Origin: Echinarachnius parma
Taxonomy: Eukaryota > Echinodermata > Echinoidea > Clypeasteroida > Echinarachniidae
Reading direction: 5' to 3'
Assembly (NCBI GenBank): GCA_037951105.1
Contig: JBAMJV010002943.1
Coordinates: 1-64,000, forward strand
DNA: 64,000 bases
Made by a program: the position numbers and the translations under genes. The stretch's first letter is position 1. Each line of letters opens with the position of its first letter. The notes under the pieces are model-generated. The model was not told the DNA's origin. It saw only the letters and a program-made list of their open reading frames with translations, and did no database searches. Shown here piece by piece: positions 22,825 to 34,730 of this stretch.

Positions 22825-25800
22825 TCAATTCCAATACTTTGCCAAAGCGGTCGCAAACAGCGCAGCGAGGAGAACCGCGTAGCTAGTCTCACACCCAGGC
22901 GTCGCTCCGTTGCCTCGGCCGTTGCCGCGTCGGTCGCCCCGGTTGTCCTGGTTGTCCTGGTTATCATCGTTGCACAGTGAATCTTTGCAGGTGCAGTAGG
23001 AGCCGTCGATCAGATTGTTGAAGCCGATGTCGGGGTCCATCAAGCGGTCTTGCACGAGGTCGGTCAAGGCAGTAGGAGAAGTGAAGAGAGAATCCACGAA
23101 GTACTCGCTCCCTCTCTCGCACCCTGAGCGTTCCATGCTACACGAACGTCGCACAGCCGACAACCGGAAGTTGCCAACTGAGAGGTGTAAATAAAGTCGT
23201 AGGATGGTGAAGAAAATGGACGACACGAATGCATTGATCAAGATACATGATTATAAATAAAATAGTGTGGTAGTTGCAAGTGTTTTATGAAATGGGCTAG
23301 AGGTCGAGTCTGCTCTGTGTGGTAGTTGCAAGTGTTTTATGAAATGGGCTAGAGGTCGAGTCTGCTCTGTGTGGTCGTTGCAAGTGTTTTATGAAATGGG
23401 CTAGAGGTCGAGTCTGCTCTGTGTGGTAGTTGCAAGTGTTTTCTATGAAATGGGCTAGAGGTCGAGTCTGCTCTGTGAGCATGGTGAGTGGGGGGCTGAT
23501 AGTCAAAACTCAAAACTCACCAATCGGACGAGACATGTTGAGGGTGAATGTCTCCGTACTGCAGCCCGTGCTCTCCTCCGGGCACTCGATAGTCCCGCCA
23601 TAGTTGTCCTCCGTGCAGTCGCCTGGAGCAGGAGCGGAGGGGTCAAGCTCGTCGTATAGCGCGATGGACAGGGCTGCCTTCAAGGTATCCGGAGCTAAGC
23701 TGACCTGGGCCAAGTATTCCTGACCTTCCGTCATCGTGACGCAGTGGTAGCACTCAAGATGATGGTGATCGCCTACATGCGCGTTGCCTGTTTAGGAGAA
23801 GTGTACGTTATTTTGTATGTAATGGTTTATCACAGTTTTATTTTGTTTATCTACCATAGAAGCATGGGACACATGTTGGTTTTTCGAATTTTCGTTTACG
23901 GCTCAGGTGTTTAGATGTTAAATTATATAATGGATAGTCGTTTACCGTGTACAAGTCAGTACAATAAGTTAGTGTAGTCCATTTTCACAGGATACCCAGT
24001 GGACATATCATGCAATAAAAATACACATTATATCAACCATTCATCACTTTTTACACCTGTTACCAAAGTTGCTACATCCCTTTGATAATTATGTAAAATA
24101 GACCGTTACAGATTTTGCTCATTGATTATAAATTGAGTCGAATTTGGTATGATTGTAAAGGTAATCTTGTACTTTACAAGCCTCGCGAAATTCAGGTTTT
24201 TTGAAATTGTTTCCATATTTTTAAATCGAAATTGAAAAAGAGAAAAATTCACCCTCCAAACCAGGCCTAAATTCACCCCGATCTCGCCGCTTAGGTCGAT
24301 GACGTATGACGAGGGGTGAATTATCTGCTATATCGCGGTATACATCAGTTTTGCGTGCAGTATTTTGTTTACAACAACCATCGCTCGCTCGGACGTGTTG
24401 CAACATCGGAAATGAAGAAACAAAAATCTAGAAAATTGCCCAATGTTAGTTCAAAAGTACATATTTTACAGTATGAGTGGTTATTTTACTAAAATTAGAG
24501 ATTTGTTTGACAAATTGAGAGACGCAAATTGAACGTGCCTCGAAAAAAAAAATGCCCGTCAGTTGAATGATACGGAACAGGCACTAGAGTTTCAGCGGCC
24601 CCGCGAGACAGGCTATGCTCTAGCTACCTAGCTATCTGCCGCGCCAACTGCCATGAGTGCCCTCTAAGTAATTGCACTTTAAAAAAGCTCCGAAAAGGAA
24701 CGAAAATGCAAGATTATTACGATCACACCTATTCTAGACTATCTCTTATTTTACTCACATGTTTGTAGGGATTTTAATACAAATGCGAGAACAATTACGT
24801 GCAAAAACAGCAAACAAAAAATGCGCTGATAATAGTGCACTAAGACCCCGTTTACAGTGAAAAAGAGGCCGGGCCGAGACGCGTCTCGGCCCGGCCTTTT
24901 CTTCACTGTAAACGCTCAAAAGGCCAAATGCGGGGCCAAAAGTGGCCGCGCATTTGGCCCCGCTCTGGAGGTAGTCTCGGCCGCGGCCGAGACGCGTCTC
25001 GGCCCCGCTTTTCTCACTGTAAACGCACGAAGGGCCAAATGCGGTACCAAATTGGGAAAACAATTCATTGCAAATAACGCGCCTTTGTTCTGTGACCCCG
25101 GCGTGCCTCCAAAATAATGGTTTGTTTACTGTGTTTGTTTACATGCAGAGCGCCACTACGACAAGATATTGAAAGGGCGGCCAGGCCCCGCCACTGTAAA
25201 CGCACCAAAATTGGGGGGCCGAGTACCGCAATTTAAGCAGGGCCGAGACGCGTCTCTGCCCGGCCCTGCACTGTAAACGGGGTCTTACTCACTAACGCGA
25301 GCTGAATTGAAGCGAGCTACATACACTGCACTAACCGCTATATATTGCATGCATTGTCCACCGTACGCGCACGGTCGAGGCTCTGCACGTATCATGCATG
25401 CCGCCAGCGAGTATGATTCAACTCGCAGACTAGGCGATTAATTTACCTATTGTTACTTTATCAGACACATTAATGAATAAAAGAATAACTTTACAACGAA
25501 TATAAAGTGTTATTTTATTAGTTCAAAAAGAACATAGAAAATAGAAAATAGTTTAAACAACCACGGAATCCTCGGTATAAAAGGGTATAGTTCCGGTCTA
25601 TTACGTGGTAGATACCGAAGCTTCCTATTGGATAACCCATATGGTGACGTCAGTACAACACACACAGCTACTGACTCCGCTCGTCGCTGGATTGGGGGTT
25701 TTGAGGCAGTGTTTAATATTTTCTTTTTTTTTCAATTTTTGGATGTGCGAGTACTTGGAAAGTATTATTTTCATATTCTGTAAAGATACAATTAGGCTAA

Positions 25801-26880
25801 TATTGTTTTTTCTTTGAATGAAATCTTTAACTCTTTACTCATTGATGTCAATACAATGCTGGAATGGCAATCGTTAAAAACAGCGTAGCTAAGCACACAT
25901 TACATTCGTCACTCATCCAATCTGGAAATGTTATCCACGCATATCTAGAGATCAGTGGAACTAGGGCAAGTCCTTTTGTTATGGTCGAGCTCTCGCCCCT
26001 CGGGATGTTGTTTACACAGATTATAATGGTACTTGGATCTAGTAACTTTTGTAACATGTACACAAATGTACAAATGGTTGATATAATGTGTATTTTCGCA
26101 CTTGCCAACAAAGTTACTTTATCATAGTGTTCATATAAGAAATTGCCTACGGGATACTTTTATGCCGTTTACCAAAGATGCAACAAGTTAGTAATGAATA
26201 TTACTTTGCATCTATCTGCATATCTCAGAAAAAACATCATTTTAATATAATGTGTTACACATTACTTTGAAGACATATCAGATTATCCCAAATATACATT
26301 TCATTAATGACTCATTCCTTTTTGCACTTATCAACAAAGTTACTAGATCCATAGGACAGTGATTATACGAGAATAATCACATCGGTTTGAAAGGAACTAA
26401 CACCCATAAATATTTCACTATTATACACTGAATACTTATTTTAACCACAACTTCGTAACGGCATAAATAACGGTTTTACAAATCATATTCCATATTCATA
26501 AGGTAGCTTGACATGTACTGAATTACATCAATGGTCTCTATTATAAAGAGCTTAATTCCAAAGGGCGATAAATCCACGCTTCCAACCTTTAGAAAAGTAG
26601 GTTTCTATGTCCAACTTTGTACACATCAACACATGCCTATGGCAATATGAACATGGAACGTTCCATTTGTTTTATTTCTATTGTGTAATTGTGTACTAAA
26701 CTGTTGAATATTGTGCTGATACGTACTGTATTAGCTTATTAATGTACTTATATCGCTAACTACATTTTAACATGAAGTGTGTTTGGCGCCTTTTGGAACT
26801 TTGCTCTTCACATCCAGGGAATACTCACCTAAGGCAGCCGCGCTTGAAAGGATCAGAATCATGGACCACGCAAGTTCCAT
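22825..26880 (-). CDS. Ly6/uPAR-domain GPI-anchored protein, gene C (3 coding exons)
   Basis: Coding exons on the minus strand: 26880-26829, 23787-23521 and 23177-22825 (stop included), 672 bases, 223 residues. Introns follow GT-AG and are all phase 1. Exon 1 encodes a signal peptide (MELAWSMILILSSAAA). Exons 2 and 3 carry ten cysteines in the three-finger order: LECYHC, GDC, IEC, TGC, then RSC, SGC and YCTCKDSLCN, the Ly6 signature end. An Asp/Asn/Gly/Arg linker (DNQDNQDNRGDRRGNGRGNG) leads to a hydrophobic tail (YAVLLAALFATALA) of GPI-anchor type. TATTTCAG stands 12 bases before the ATG, so a 5'UTR intron is likely. It should be an extracellular, membrane-anchored protein; the ligand is unknown. 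It is the only one of the three genes that reads through without damage in this window. Confidence 0.85.
23267..23476. repeat. 52-bp tandem repeat, 4 units, in intron 2 of gene C
   Basis: Unit starts GTGGTAGTTGCAAGTGTTTT and ends AGAGGTCGAGTCTGCTCTGT. Three units are 52 bp and the last is 54 bp (an extra CT). The units are almost identical, so the array is recent. It fills most of the 343-base intron and starts about 90 bases from the exon 3 acceptor. Confidence 0.85.
23860..24087. mobile_element. MITE-2 piece in intron 1 of gene C
   Basis: Words AGAAGCATGGGACA, TGGTTTTTCGAATTTTCGTT, CCAGTGGACATATCATG and CATTCATCACTTTTTACACC follow the MITE-2 order and end CTACATCCCTTTGA. The left end is missing. 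Confidence 0.55.
24088..24840. other. intron 1 of gene C, no further feature
   Basis: No exon or repeat recognised. A CpG-richer patch lies at about 24270-24400 and 24580-24650. Confidence 0.4.
24841..25287. mobile_element. CpG-rich MITE, Harbinger-like ends
   Basis: Inverted ends TAAGACCCCGTTTACAGTG and CACTGTAAACGGGGTCTTA. The interior repeats the theme GGCCGAGACGCGTCTCGGCC several times, each a perfect hairpin, separated by CACTGTAAACGC. The TAA/TTA edge and GACCCCGTTTACA end recall PIF/Harbinger elements; no transposase is present. It lies in intron 1 of gene C. Confidence 0.65.
25848..26360. mobile_element. MITE-2-related fragments in intron 1 of gene C
   Basis: Pieces near 26040-26130 and 26215-26352 carry MITE-2 words (GCATATCTCAG, TTTGCACTTATCAACAAAGT, TACTAGATCC) without intact ends. 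An 87-residue frame on either strand across 25850-26127 is a chance overlap. Confidence 0.35.
26546..26812. mobile_element. MITE-1, full copy next to exon 1 of gene C
   Basis: Starts AGAGCTTAATTCCAAAGGGCG and ends GCGCCTTTTGGAACTTTGCTCTTCA. The right end lies only about 16 bases from the exon 1 splice donor (GTGAGT, 26828 downward), inside intron 1. Confidence 0.7.
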
Positions 26881-26959
26881 CCTTGTTGATCTCTGAAATA
26901 CAAAAGAATAGTGTTATGCAGGTTAAGCGGCAGGGCAAAGTCGAAACAGTAACTTAAAG

Positions 26960-27125
26960 GCTGATCGGATTCGTATAGAAGATGCGCGGGGTGCCATCTT
27001 ACAACGCCTTGCACACGGCGCGAAATACACACAAGCACAGTGTTCAAGGGTGCGTGCAAATTTGTCGAGTTCAAAATGGCGACCAGCGGTGTAGCATCCG
27101 CGCACATGGCCACCTTTAAGATACC
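26960..27125. other. short CpG-rich segment shared with intron 1 of gene A
   Basis: TTCAAAATGGCGACC, GTGTAGCATCCGCGC and the GCACACGGCGCG-type part resemble 42520-42650 (TTCAAAATGGCGATC, GTGTAGCATTCCGACGC). Here it lies 80-245 bases upstream of the gene C start codon; in gene A it is about 400 bases downstream of exon 1. The AAAATGGCG core matches a YY1-type site. It may be a dispersed repeat or a conserved regulatory piece. Confidence 0.3.
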
Positions 27126-27577
27126 CTTCATGTATTCTAACGAATTCTGGCTTGAATCAGTCCTTTTGAATTTACCAATGAAAGATTATAGTACAAAGGT
27201 GAGTAGTAATGAAAATAACATCCATTTGTTACCGCCCGCGTGGGGTTATTCAAGTGTAATAACTGCATTAACAATAATAATTTTCCATATCTTTATTCTG
27301 ATCCTGTAATTTGTCATACAAATTGTGATTTCTAGATAGCTACCTAGCTTACTAATGAACTGACATCGTAAACCAATTTGTTGTGGTATGTGATTTAGAG
27401 CCTTATAGAACTAATATCTTCAAATAATAACCGCATATCCTTTACAAACGCTTTGCCCGGTTCACATTATTACACACAATAGACATGACTGATTTCGAAA
27501 TTTCTTTACACGCAAACAAATCAAACAAACTTTGAAATTGCAAGATAAAATGGCTTGTTAGATAGTCATGTCGGGAC

Positions 27578-27812
27578 ACTTTAAAGCCAACCGCACACAG
27601 AGCCGAGTCGATCCGATCCGACTGGTTTGTAGTCAGGCTAGAGTCGGTTTCGCTCAGTTGGGGTTCAATTGAATCGGCCTTGACCGACCTCAGAATGGCT
27701 ACTGACTGGCGAATTGGCGAATTGGAGTCCTGAGGCGACCCATACTGAGCCAATCCGACTGAAAACCAATCGGGTCGGGTCGAGTTGGCTATGTGTGCGT
27801 TAATATGGGCTT
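27578..27812. mobile_element. ~235-bp palindromic MITE
   Basis: The left part (AAAGCCAACCGCACACAGAG, CCGATCCGACTGGTTT) is inverted at the right (AACCAATCGGGTCGGGTCGA, TATGTGTGCG, GGGCTTTA). The whole folds on itself. No coding capacity; family not known to me. Confidence 0.65.
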
Positions 27813-27947
27813 TAGGCTTCTGCATTTTCGATTTTGTTAATCGAGGGATATTCGATTTTAAATTTTATGTTTTTTTTGTTGGGATGCCGAGATCACAAGT
27901 TGAGAGTCATTTAAGTTTAGAGGCCGAGACCACTGGTTAAGTTGTGG

Positions 27948-27978
<31 letters not shown>

Positions 27979-28924
27979 TCGAGACAGATAAAATTGGACT
28001 CGAGACCCGCAGAAACTGAGCCCGAGACCGAAATATTTAAAGGGGTGTGATTGAACACCCCAATAACAGTCACTTTTTTTTTCGTCAAGGGGGTGTTTGT
28101 ACCCCCGAAACCCCGTAAGTATGCCTATGGTATCTAGTTGTTACGGCGTTCCCATGTAAATTTCACGTATTTTCTTAAAATGTATGAGGTGTCAAATCTC
28201 GGAATTCCACAGGAGTGGATTGTTCCATTTCGGTTAAGGCCAAATGACAGTATTAGAAAACGCCCCACACACAATGAATAAAACAAAAAGTATGCTTTAA
28301 TCACCTACCGTGTGAACGAACATAAGATAACTTATCTATTAATGTAAAGATTTGGAAAGAAAATGCTTTGAAACTGATTATTTCAATAGAAAAGGGTTCG
28401 AAATATAGCGATCTTTGAATTGGTGATTTTAATTCAACCACAAACCATTGCGTGCGAACGCTATGCAAGGCATATTAGGCTTGTCGACGCGATGATCTTC
28501 AGTCCAGCGGAGCGGCGCGAACGGGCGGTGAATTTAGGAATCGCATTGGTGTGCTGACGAGGTGAATTATGCTAATGTATGCTAATTTAACAATGTTGAC
28601 CGATTAGTTTGGGGAATATAGATGTTTTCGGTTACTTTCCGAATAGTGTTGTTTTTTTGTAAGGGATAGCACTGGTTTGGTTCAAAATCAATACATATGT
28701 GAGGTATAGAGAAAAACTGATTAGAGGAAGTAAAAGACCAGAAACATTTCGTAACAAACAAAGCTTCGCTTAATCAAAATACATTTACAAATAGCTGTCA
28801 TATCAATTTAATGCATCCGAGTGGGCCCTACCATTTTTTCAATAATCAAAATACATGTGTAAAGCTATACATTTTACAAATTATATCAACGTACCTTATA
28901 AACTGTTTCTGACGTTATCCATAT
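27813..28924. other. no gene; G run of ~28
   Basis: A G run at about 27950-27978. The segment 28505-28640 shares words with 2840-3000 (GCGAACGGGCGGTGAATTTA, TAGATGTTTTCGGT), i.e. an old dispersed repeat. Confidence 0.45.
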
Positions 28925-29357
28925 GTGACCGCTTACCCCAAAACCCCCAAAAAGTTGACAAACATGAATTTGGATTTGTTTATCTAGCTGGAAAGAGTAG
29001 ACTCTAAGCTTTAACATGATATATAACTCATCAAATTTGGACACTCCGAACCTATTCAACAAAGCGATTAAATGTAGGAGAGTGGGAAGGTCTAGTTTTA
29101 CAGAATGAGGAGAAAAGAGGCTCTAAAGATTAGGGTCACTCAGGCGCGTAGTGCGGAGGAGCTATGTATTGCTGATCATTACTCAACTTTGGCTTCGTTT
29201 TAAGACTCAAAATTTGAAACAGTCGATAGAGGAAAGATTATGCTTTCAGGTAAAGTAAAGTTTTAAAATTTGATTTTTCAGCAAAAATTACATACTTTGG
29301 CTCGTAGCGGAGAATCATATACCGCGACTTTATGGGGGTTTTGGTGTAAGCGGTCAC
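28925..29357. mobile_element. 433-bp GTGACC element with 4-bp target duplication
   Basis: Ends GTGACCGCTTACCCCAAAAC and GTTTTGGTGTAAGCGGTCAC are inverted repeats. ATAT stands on both sides (28921-28924, 29358-29361). End type, length and an internal word (ATGATATATAA) match the element at 59791-61104. A 4-bp duplication suggests a Chapaev- or Sola-like group, but no transposase is present to confirm it. Confidence 0.7.
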
Positions 29358-29361
29358 ATAT

Positions 29362-31411
29362 TAAATAATTATTCATACCATTTAGTTATTTGTCGATACA
29401 AAATGTTTGGGACTTTCAGATAACTAGGGGCGACCACATGTGTTTATGGTTGCTTTTTTAATGAAAATAACCTAATAACTTAGCCGTTCATATGTTATTT
29501 CTACCACTCTAGCACCATTGAATCATAACTATTATTTCTCAATGATAACGTACACGTTTTAGTTCCTAAATTTAACGTGGACAAAACCTGAAAGGGAAAA
29601 GAGATGTCATTGTACCGCCCATTAGAGCTGTATTCTACAAGTTTCGCCTATCAAAGTCTTCGTAGTTAGTGTCCATATACAATATGTGTAAATGTAAAAA
29701 CAAATTATCTGTTGTTTATAATAATTATGATTATGATTTCCTAAATACTGTTCATGCGCACCTTAGAAAGAATACCAAACGTATTTTTTAAAAGGGTAAG
29801 ACGGATTAATTCCGTGGCGTAGGGACAGGTGAAGGGGGGGGGGGGGGGGGTGGCATGGGACTAGTTCACTCAATAATACATTGTTGTGGCTGAAGAATAT
29901 GTTGCCTTTACAGACAGGTTTGTTTTGATGAACCACTCAGTAATAAACAATGCAATCCATAAGGGGAACAATAATATTTGCAAAAATGAAGAAATGCATT
30001 CTCCACTCTCCCCTAATTTACATGCCCCCTTAATCCCTTTTTTAATTATCTCTCTTGCCCGTCACCATCGTTCACACCCCTCACTCTCCCAGCCCCCCCC
30101 CCCCCCTCATCTCCCTATCTTTCTCCATTTTACCCTCTTTCTCTCATTCTTTGTACATATTTAATTCCTGTCACGTCTTCATTTCTTGTATTATTTCCTC
30201 ATGGTTATTTATTATTGTCCGCTAACTAAAAACGAAGAACAAAATACGAAATATATTTATTAGGTGACATATTTGTAAAACTTCTTTATTCAACTAAAAT
30301 TTACAAATTTATTAAACCATGCTACACAACAATGATTCAACTTTTAAAACATGCTTAGGTAAAGGATCTAGTAATTTTGATTTGTTGATATAGTGATTTT
30401 TGAGATGTGCACACATTGCTGAATGGATGACTAGCTACAGTGAAACCCACCACTTGTTGGCAAAACTCAAATTTGGCATATATAAACCGGACTTAAATAG
30501 CATATAAACATATATATATAATAATAAATTGTGGTATCATATGAACGCTAGTGAAATTGCGTTTAAAATGATATATCATACACTCTGATCCCTTCACGCT
30601 TCACCGAATGCGACCTAATTATCCAAAGTCAAGCAAATAATATCTGTGTCCAAGTTTGCAGCGGTCTTGTTTTGTGAATGGTTGAATGCTTTGTAAATCT
30701 GTCGTTTGATTTTTAAAGATAACTTTATCCTACATGTCTGTTCAGGATCCCTGCCTCCAAACAGTGAAGTTAGTGATAGGAGGAGGGGGGGGGGGGGGGG
30801 TCCTATTCCACCATGATAAACATGAAAAACATGAAAAACACTGGCAATCAGCTGGTATTTTGATTATATTCACCAAAGGATATTCTTGAAAATAATGTTC
30901 TTCTGAAGAAAAAAAAAACGTAAACAGACTCATCCATTCATGATGGAACCAGACAACTGCAAACTTGGACACGGGTAATTTTTGCATGACTTTTGATAAT
31001 AAGGTCGTGTTCGGTAGAGCGTAAAGCGATACAAAATTAATGATATATTACTTTAAAGACAATTTCAGAAGCTTTAATATGATACCAATATCAGCATTTA
31101 TATGTTTAGAATTGTTGATTTATAAGCTATTAAAGTACGGTTTCGTTTATTATGACTCGCACTGTATATAATTTAAAAGGGAAATTCATTTGCTTTAATT
31201 TGATACACATGCACATTAATTTGGATATGTATTGGCAGAGTTAGGAACATTTTTTTATCTGATAAACTATTTTGTTAAGACTGAGACACCATGCATAATT
31301 TTGTTACAAACTCACACACTCTCCAAGGGATTAATATTTCAAGTTGATTGCTAGTTTTGTCAAAATCTTCATTTTGACCCCTGGACCAATGTTCAACTTT
31401 GGACACACATA
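29362..31411. other. intergenic, no gene recognised
   Basis: G runs near 29834-29850 and 30784-30800 and a C run near 30093-30106. A frame of 92 residues at 29886-30164 has no domain. Small pieces resemble other repeats but none is complete. Confidence 0.4.
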
Positions 31412-31412
31412 A

Positions 31413-31572
31413 CTGCAAAACATAATTACGGACAAGTGGTGGGTTTGCTGCTGTAGTCGGTCGCTTAAACATAATTACGGACAAGTGGTGGGTTTGCTGC
31501 TGTAGTCGGTCGCTTAAACATAATTACGGACAAGTGGTGGGTTTGCTGCTGTAGTCGGTCGCTTAAACATAA
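31413..31572. repeat. 49-bp tandem repeat, 3 units
   Basis: Unit starts ACATAATTACGGACAAGTGG and ends GCTGTAGTCGGTCGCTTAA. The three units are identical by eye, with part of a fourth (ACATAATTA), so the array is recent or homogenised. Confidence 0.85.
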
Positions 31573-31897
31573 TTATGTCCGCCGAGTAATAAGTAACATT
31601 TCATGATATAATGGATATTTTATCGCCAAGTAATCTGGTAATGAGGGAAAATGCAAAATCATATTCGCTAGCTCATTGCATTGACTTTCTACACAGTTGA
31701 AACTTTCCAGTGGATAACTACAAATTGGAAGACTAAATTAGTAAATTTCTCTTTAACAAAACGGAAATTCGGAAAACCGAAGCCTGTTCCATGATTCTAT
31801 TCAAATACATCAAGGTATGAAAGATCCACTTTAGTTCTAACTAGATTTGTTGATTGGTCACAATATCTTACTAGATTTTGAAATAAGCTTTGCTTTT

Positions 31898-32695
31898 AAA
31901 AGGATAGTTGAGTATTGGTCGAACTTAACTTTAGTAACCAAAACCTGCACCATTACGGTACAAAGTAATAGTTATAATTTCACCATGCTCGAAAAGTATA
32001 CACAATTACAAACGACTAAGTAAAACCCATTTTTTCAAATGTTTTTCAAATGTTTGTTTTTGTTTTTGATTTTTTTTTTTCAAAGATATTTATTTTTCTC
32101 CATTGCTTTTTACAAACAATAACAAAATAGCAATCAATAACAAAATCAGTACATCAAATAATTTGCATGTTTACATAATTGTATATAATATGATCTTACA
32201 TTCACATCTAAATAGTACAAATAAAATTTTACTATTTACATCAAATAAAGCATGAAACATGCATGCATGAAAAAAGCATACATAAAAAATGGGAAAATAG
32301 AAGAGAACAAAACATTCCCCCCCCCCCCCCCAAAAAAAAAAAAAAACCCACCTATACAAGCACTTACATACACACATACACACGCGTGCACAGACACCCA
32401 CACACACATCCACAGAAAACATGCCTACATCTTGTGAGAATCTCGACCATTTATCAGCCATGTTTATTTCATTGCTTCTGTTCGCCTTCCCTATTTTGTT
32501 CTGCACGAAGCTATTTTAAATTGTCCCACTTTCTAAAATGATATGTTAGGGTACCTAATGTTATCATTCAAAAAGAGCCGTTACAACTTAAGAGGGCGCT
32601 ATTTAGATTCAATAGAGATATCATCAACGACTTTTTAAAAACATATTCAGATTTATTTTCCAAGTAGTCTTTAAAGGTAACCTTGAGTATTGGTA
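31898..32695. mobile_element. MITE-3 copy split by a retroposed fragment
   Basis: 31898-32045 (AAAGGATAGTTGAGTATTGG, AGTAACCAAAACCTGCACC) and 32556-32695 (TTATCATTCAAAAAGAGCCG, GAGGGCGCTA) are the two sides of the MITE-3 family seen whole at 38435-38995. Foreign sequence lies between. Confidence 0.6.
32046..32555 (-). mobile_element. retroposed fragment with minus-strand poly(A) tail
   Basis: Read on the minus strand it ends in AATAAATATCTTTG followed by about ten A (near 32069-32092), the look of a reverse-transcribed 3' end. Inside are a C run and A run at 32318-32345 and a CA-rich microsatellite (32365-32412). It is inserted in MITE-3. The source RNA is not recognised. Confidence 0.5.
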
Positions 32696-32889
32696 ATTTC
32701 CAAAGTGCCCCCCCCCCCCCCTCCAAACGGATTTGGTTGATTTCAATTCCATATGAAATCTCATCGAAAAAAACATGGGAAATAATAATAATTCCCATTC
32801 AAAAAAAGTCACCAAGCAGCGGCGCATCGTCTTACCGCGTTTTGGAGCAATAACAAAAATTGCGGAGGGAGGAGGGGGGGGGGGGGGCA

Positions 32890-33280
32890 TTTTCAGATAC
32901 TTATTCAACAATATTGATAAATTATAAATGTTTTCTGTAACTATCCCAAAACTGTTATTTATCTTTAATATGCATACATTATGTATGTTTGATTCCATAG
33001 CTTGAACTACGTATCATATAATATTACTGTTTATTACCTGACTTAGTAAATACAGTAAACCTACATGAGCTGCCATGTAATATTTTTGAATATTACATGG
33101 CACTGTTACATGGCAATTCAGATGATACAACAGTTGTTAACTTTGCTGTGGGGAAAATCATGGAATGTACCCCTCTGGGTTTTAAATGAAGAAAATTTAC
33201 TCAATCGCATTTAAAATTCCTTGGTTTCCGTGCTTTTCCCTCCAACATCAGTTAACAACTTTATACTACGATATGCACCA
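32890..33280. repeat. dispersed repeat plus palindromic MITE; first half repeated at 34515
   Basis: 32890-33095 (TACTTATTCAACAATATTGA, CCTGACTTAGTAAATACAG) is a direct repeat of 34515-34730. 33115-33275 has inverted ends (ACAGTTGTTAACTTTGC, GGGAAAATCATGGAA against TTCCGTGCTTTTCCCTCC, GTTAACAAC). The same composite occurs at 50023-50305 inside a mariner copy, so it moves as a unit. Confidence 0.6.
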
Positions 33281-33361
33281 AATCGCTCCACTACCTCGCA
33301 GTTGTGCCCCCCCCCCCCCCCCCCTCCCCATCCGTTCACCCGCGCTACGCGAATGGAAGAT

Positions 33362-33835
33362 GACTTGGGGTAATTGTCTTGGGTGTAATTGTCTTGGAGT
33401 TTAATTGTCCAGGGAGTAATTGTCTTGGGGGTAGTTGTATTGGGGGGTAATTGTCTTGGGGGGTAATTGTCCGGGGGTAGTTGTCCGGGGGGGGGGGGGG
33501 GGGTAATTATCCGGGGGTAGTTGTCCGGGGGGTAATTGTCCGGGGGGTAGTTGTCCGGGGGGTAGTTGTCCGGGGGGTAATTGTCCGGGGGTAGTTGTCT
33601 TGGGGGGTAGTTGTCTTGGGGGGTAATTGTCTTGGGGGGTAATTGTCTTGGGGGGTAATTGTCTCGGGGGGTAATTGTCTTGGGGGGTAGTTGTCTTGGG
33701 GGGTAATTGTCTTGGGGGTAATTGTCCCAGGGGGGTAATGTCCGGGTGGTAGTTGTCCGTGGGGTAATTGTCCTAGGGGGGTAGTTATCCGGGGGGTAAT
33801 CGTCCGGGGGGTGGTTGTCCAGGGGGTAGTAGTCC
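33362..33835. repeat. G-rich minisatellite, ~17-19-bp unit, about 25 units
   Basis: Unit TAATTGTCTTGGGGGG or TAGTTGTCCGGGGGG. The variants TT and CC before the G run occur in blocks (CC-rich at 33470-33600, TT-rich at 33600-33720, then mixed). G runs of four to six every 17 bases give strong quadruplex potential on the plus strand. It starts about 10 bases after a GAATGGAAGATG word and ends at CCGGACACG. Confidence 0.85.
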
Positions 33836-33839
33836 GGAC

Positions 33840-34215
33840 ACGATCATGAAATTGTCAATATCAGATTTTGGGGCCCCAATTCACCCATTATGAGCTAACA
33901 CTAACAAAAGCAGAGTAACAAATAGAGTGCTACCAACATGGATACTTCGCTTTCACACGCATTAATCGGTCACTAGGTCCGAATCAGAAGATTTGGGCGT
34001 CGACATACTATAGTGGGAGCCATAATACTAGATCAGCACCGGTGCATGAAATTGTCAATATCAGATTTCGGGGCCCTAATCCACCCATTATCAGCTAACA
34101 CTAACAAAAGTATTAAAGTAACAAATAAAGTGCCACCAACATGAGTAATTCGCGGTCACTAGGTCCGAATTAGAAGATTTGGGCGTCGACTTACTGTAGT
34201 GGGAGCAATAACTTA
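33840..34215. repeat. ~200-bp tandem duplication, 2 units
   Basis: CATGAAATTGTCAATATCAG begins units at 33845 and 34045. Both contain GTCACTAGGTCCGAAT and GGGCGTCGAC and end with TAGTGGGAGC. The second unit lacks about 20 bases and has several substitutions. Confidence 0.75.
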
Positions 34216-34514
34216 CTATATCACAATATTATATGCATGACTTTAGTATATGTATAGCCTAGGTCTACCATTATAAGTAAAATATAATTATAGAAAGTAT
34301 AATTCATAAACTGTATTCAGTATACTAGAATTTCAATATGATATATCACGTCAGTATTGTACATGGTATAATGTATCGATGTATGAATCAGGTATTGCTT
34401 TTGCTACTCACACAATAATGAATGACTGTATTATATTTCGTTAAAATTGTTAACTGTTTAATTGATTTAAAACATTCTGAAATCTGAATAGATAATGAAT
34501 TTTACCACACAAGC

Positions 34515-34730
34515 CCTTTTTAAATACTTATTCAACAATATTGATAACTTATAAATGTTTTCTGTAACTATCCCGAAACTGTTGTTTATCTTTAATATGT
34601 ATATATTATGTATGTTTAATTCCATAGCTTGAACTACGTATCATATAATATTACTGTTTATTACCTGACTTAGTAAATACAGTAAACCTACATGAGCTGC
34701 CATGTAATATTTTTGGATATTACTAATTGT
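34515..34730. repeat. second copy of the 32890-33095 repeat
   Basis: Direct repeat of 32890-33095 with few differences, including ACTACGTATCATATAATATT and CCTGACTTAGTAAATACAG. The pair brackets the G-rich minisatellite and the 200-bp duplication, so it could recombine and delete them. Confidence 0.7.

Noticed and set aside
25864-26127. 87-residue frames on both strands in intron 1 of gene C
   Set aside because: They overlap each other antiparallel, contain MITE-2 pieces and have no domain.
31413-31572. CRISPR-like array
   Set aside because: The units are contiguous tandem repeats without unique spacers, in an animal genome; the same holds for the 41-bp and 17-bp arrays.
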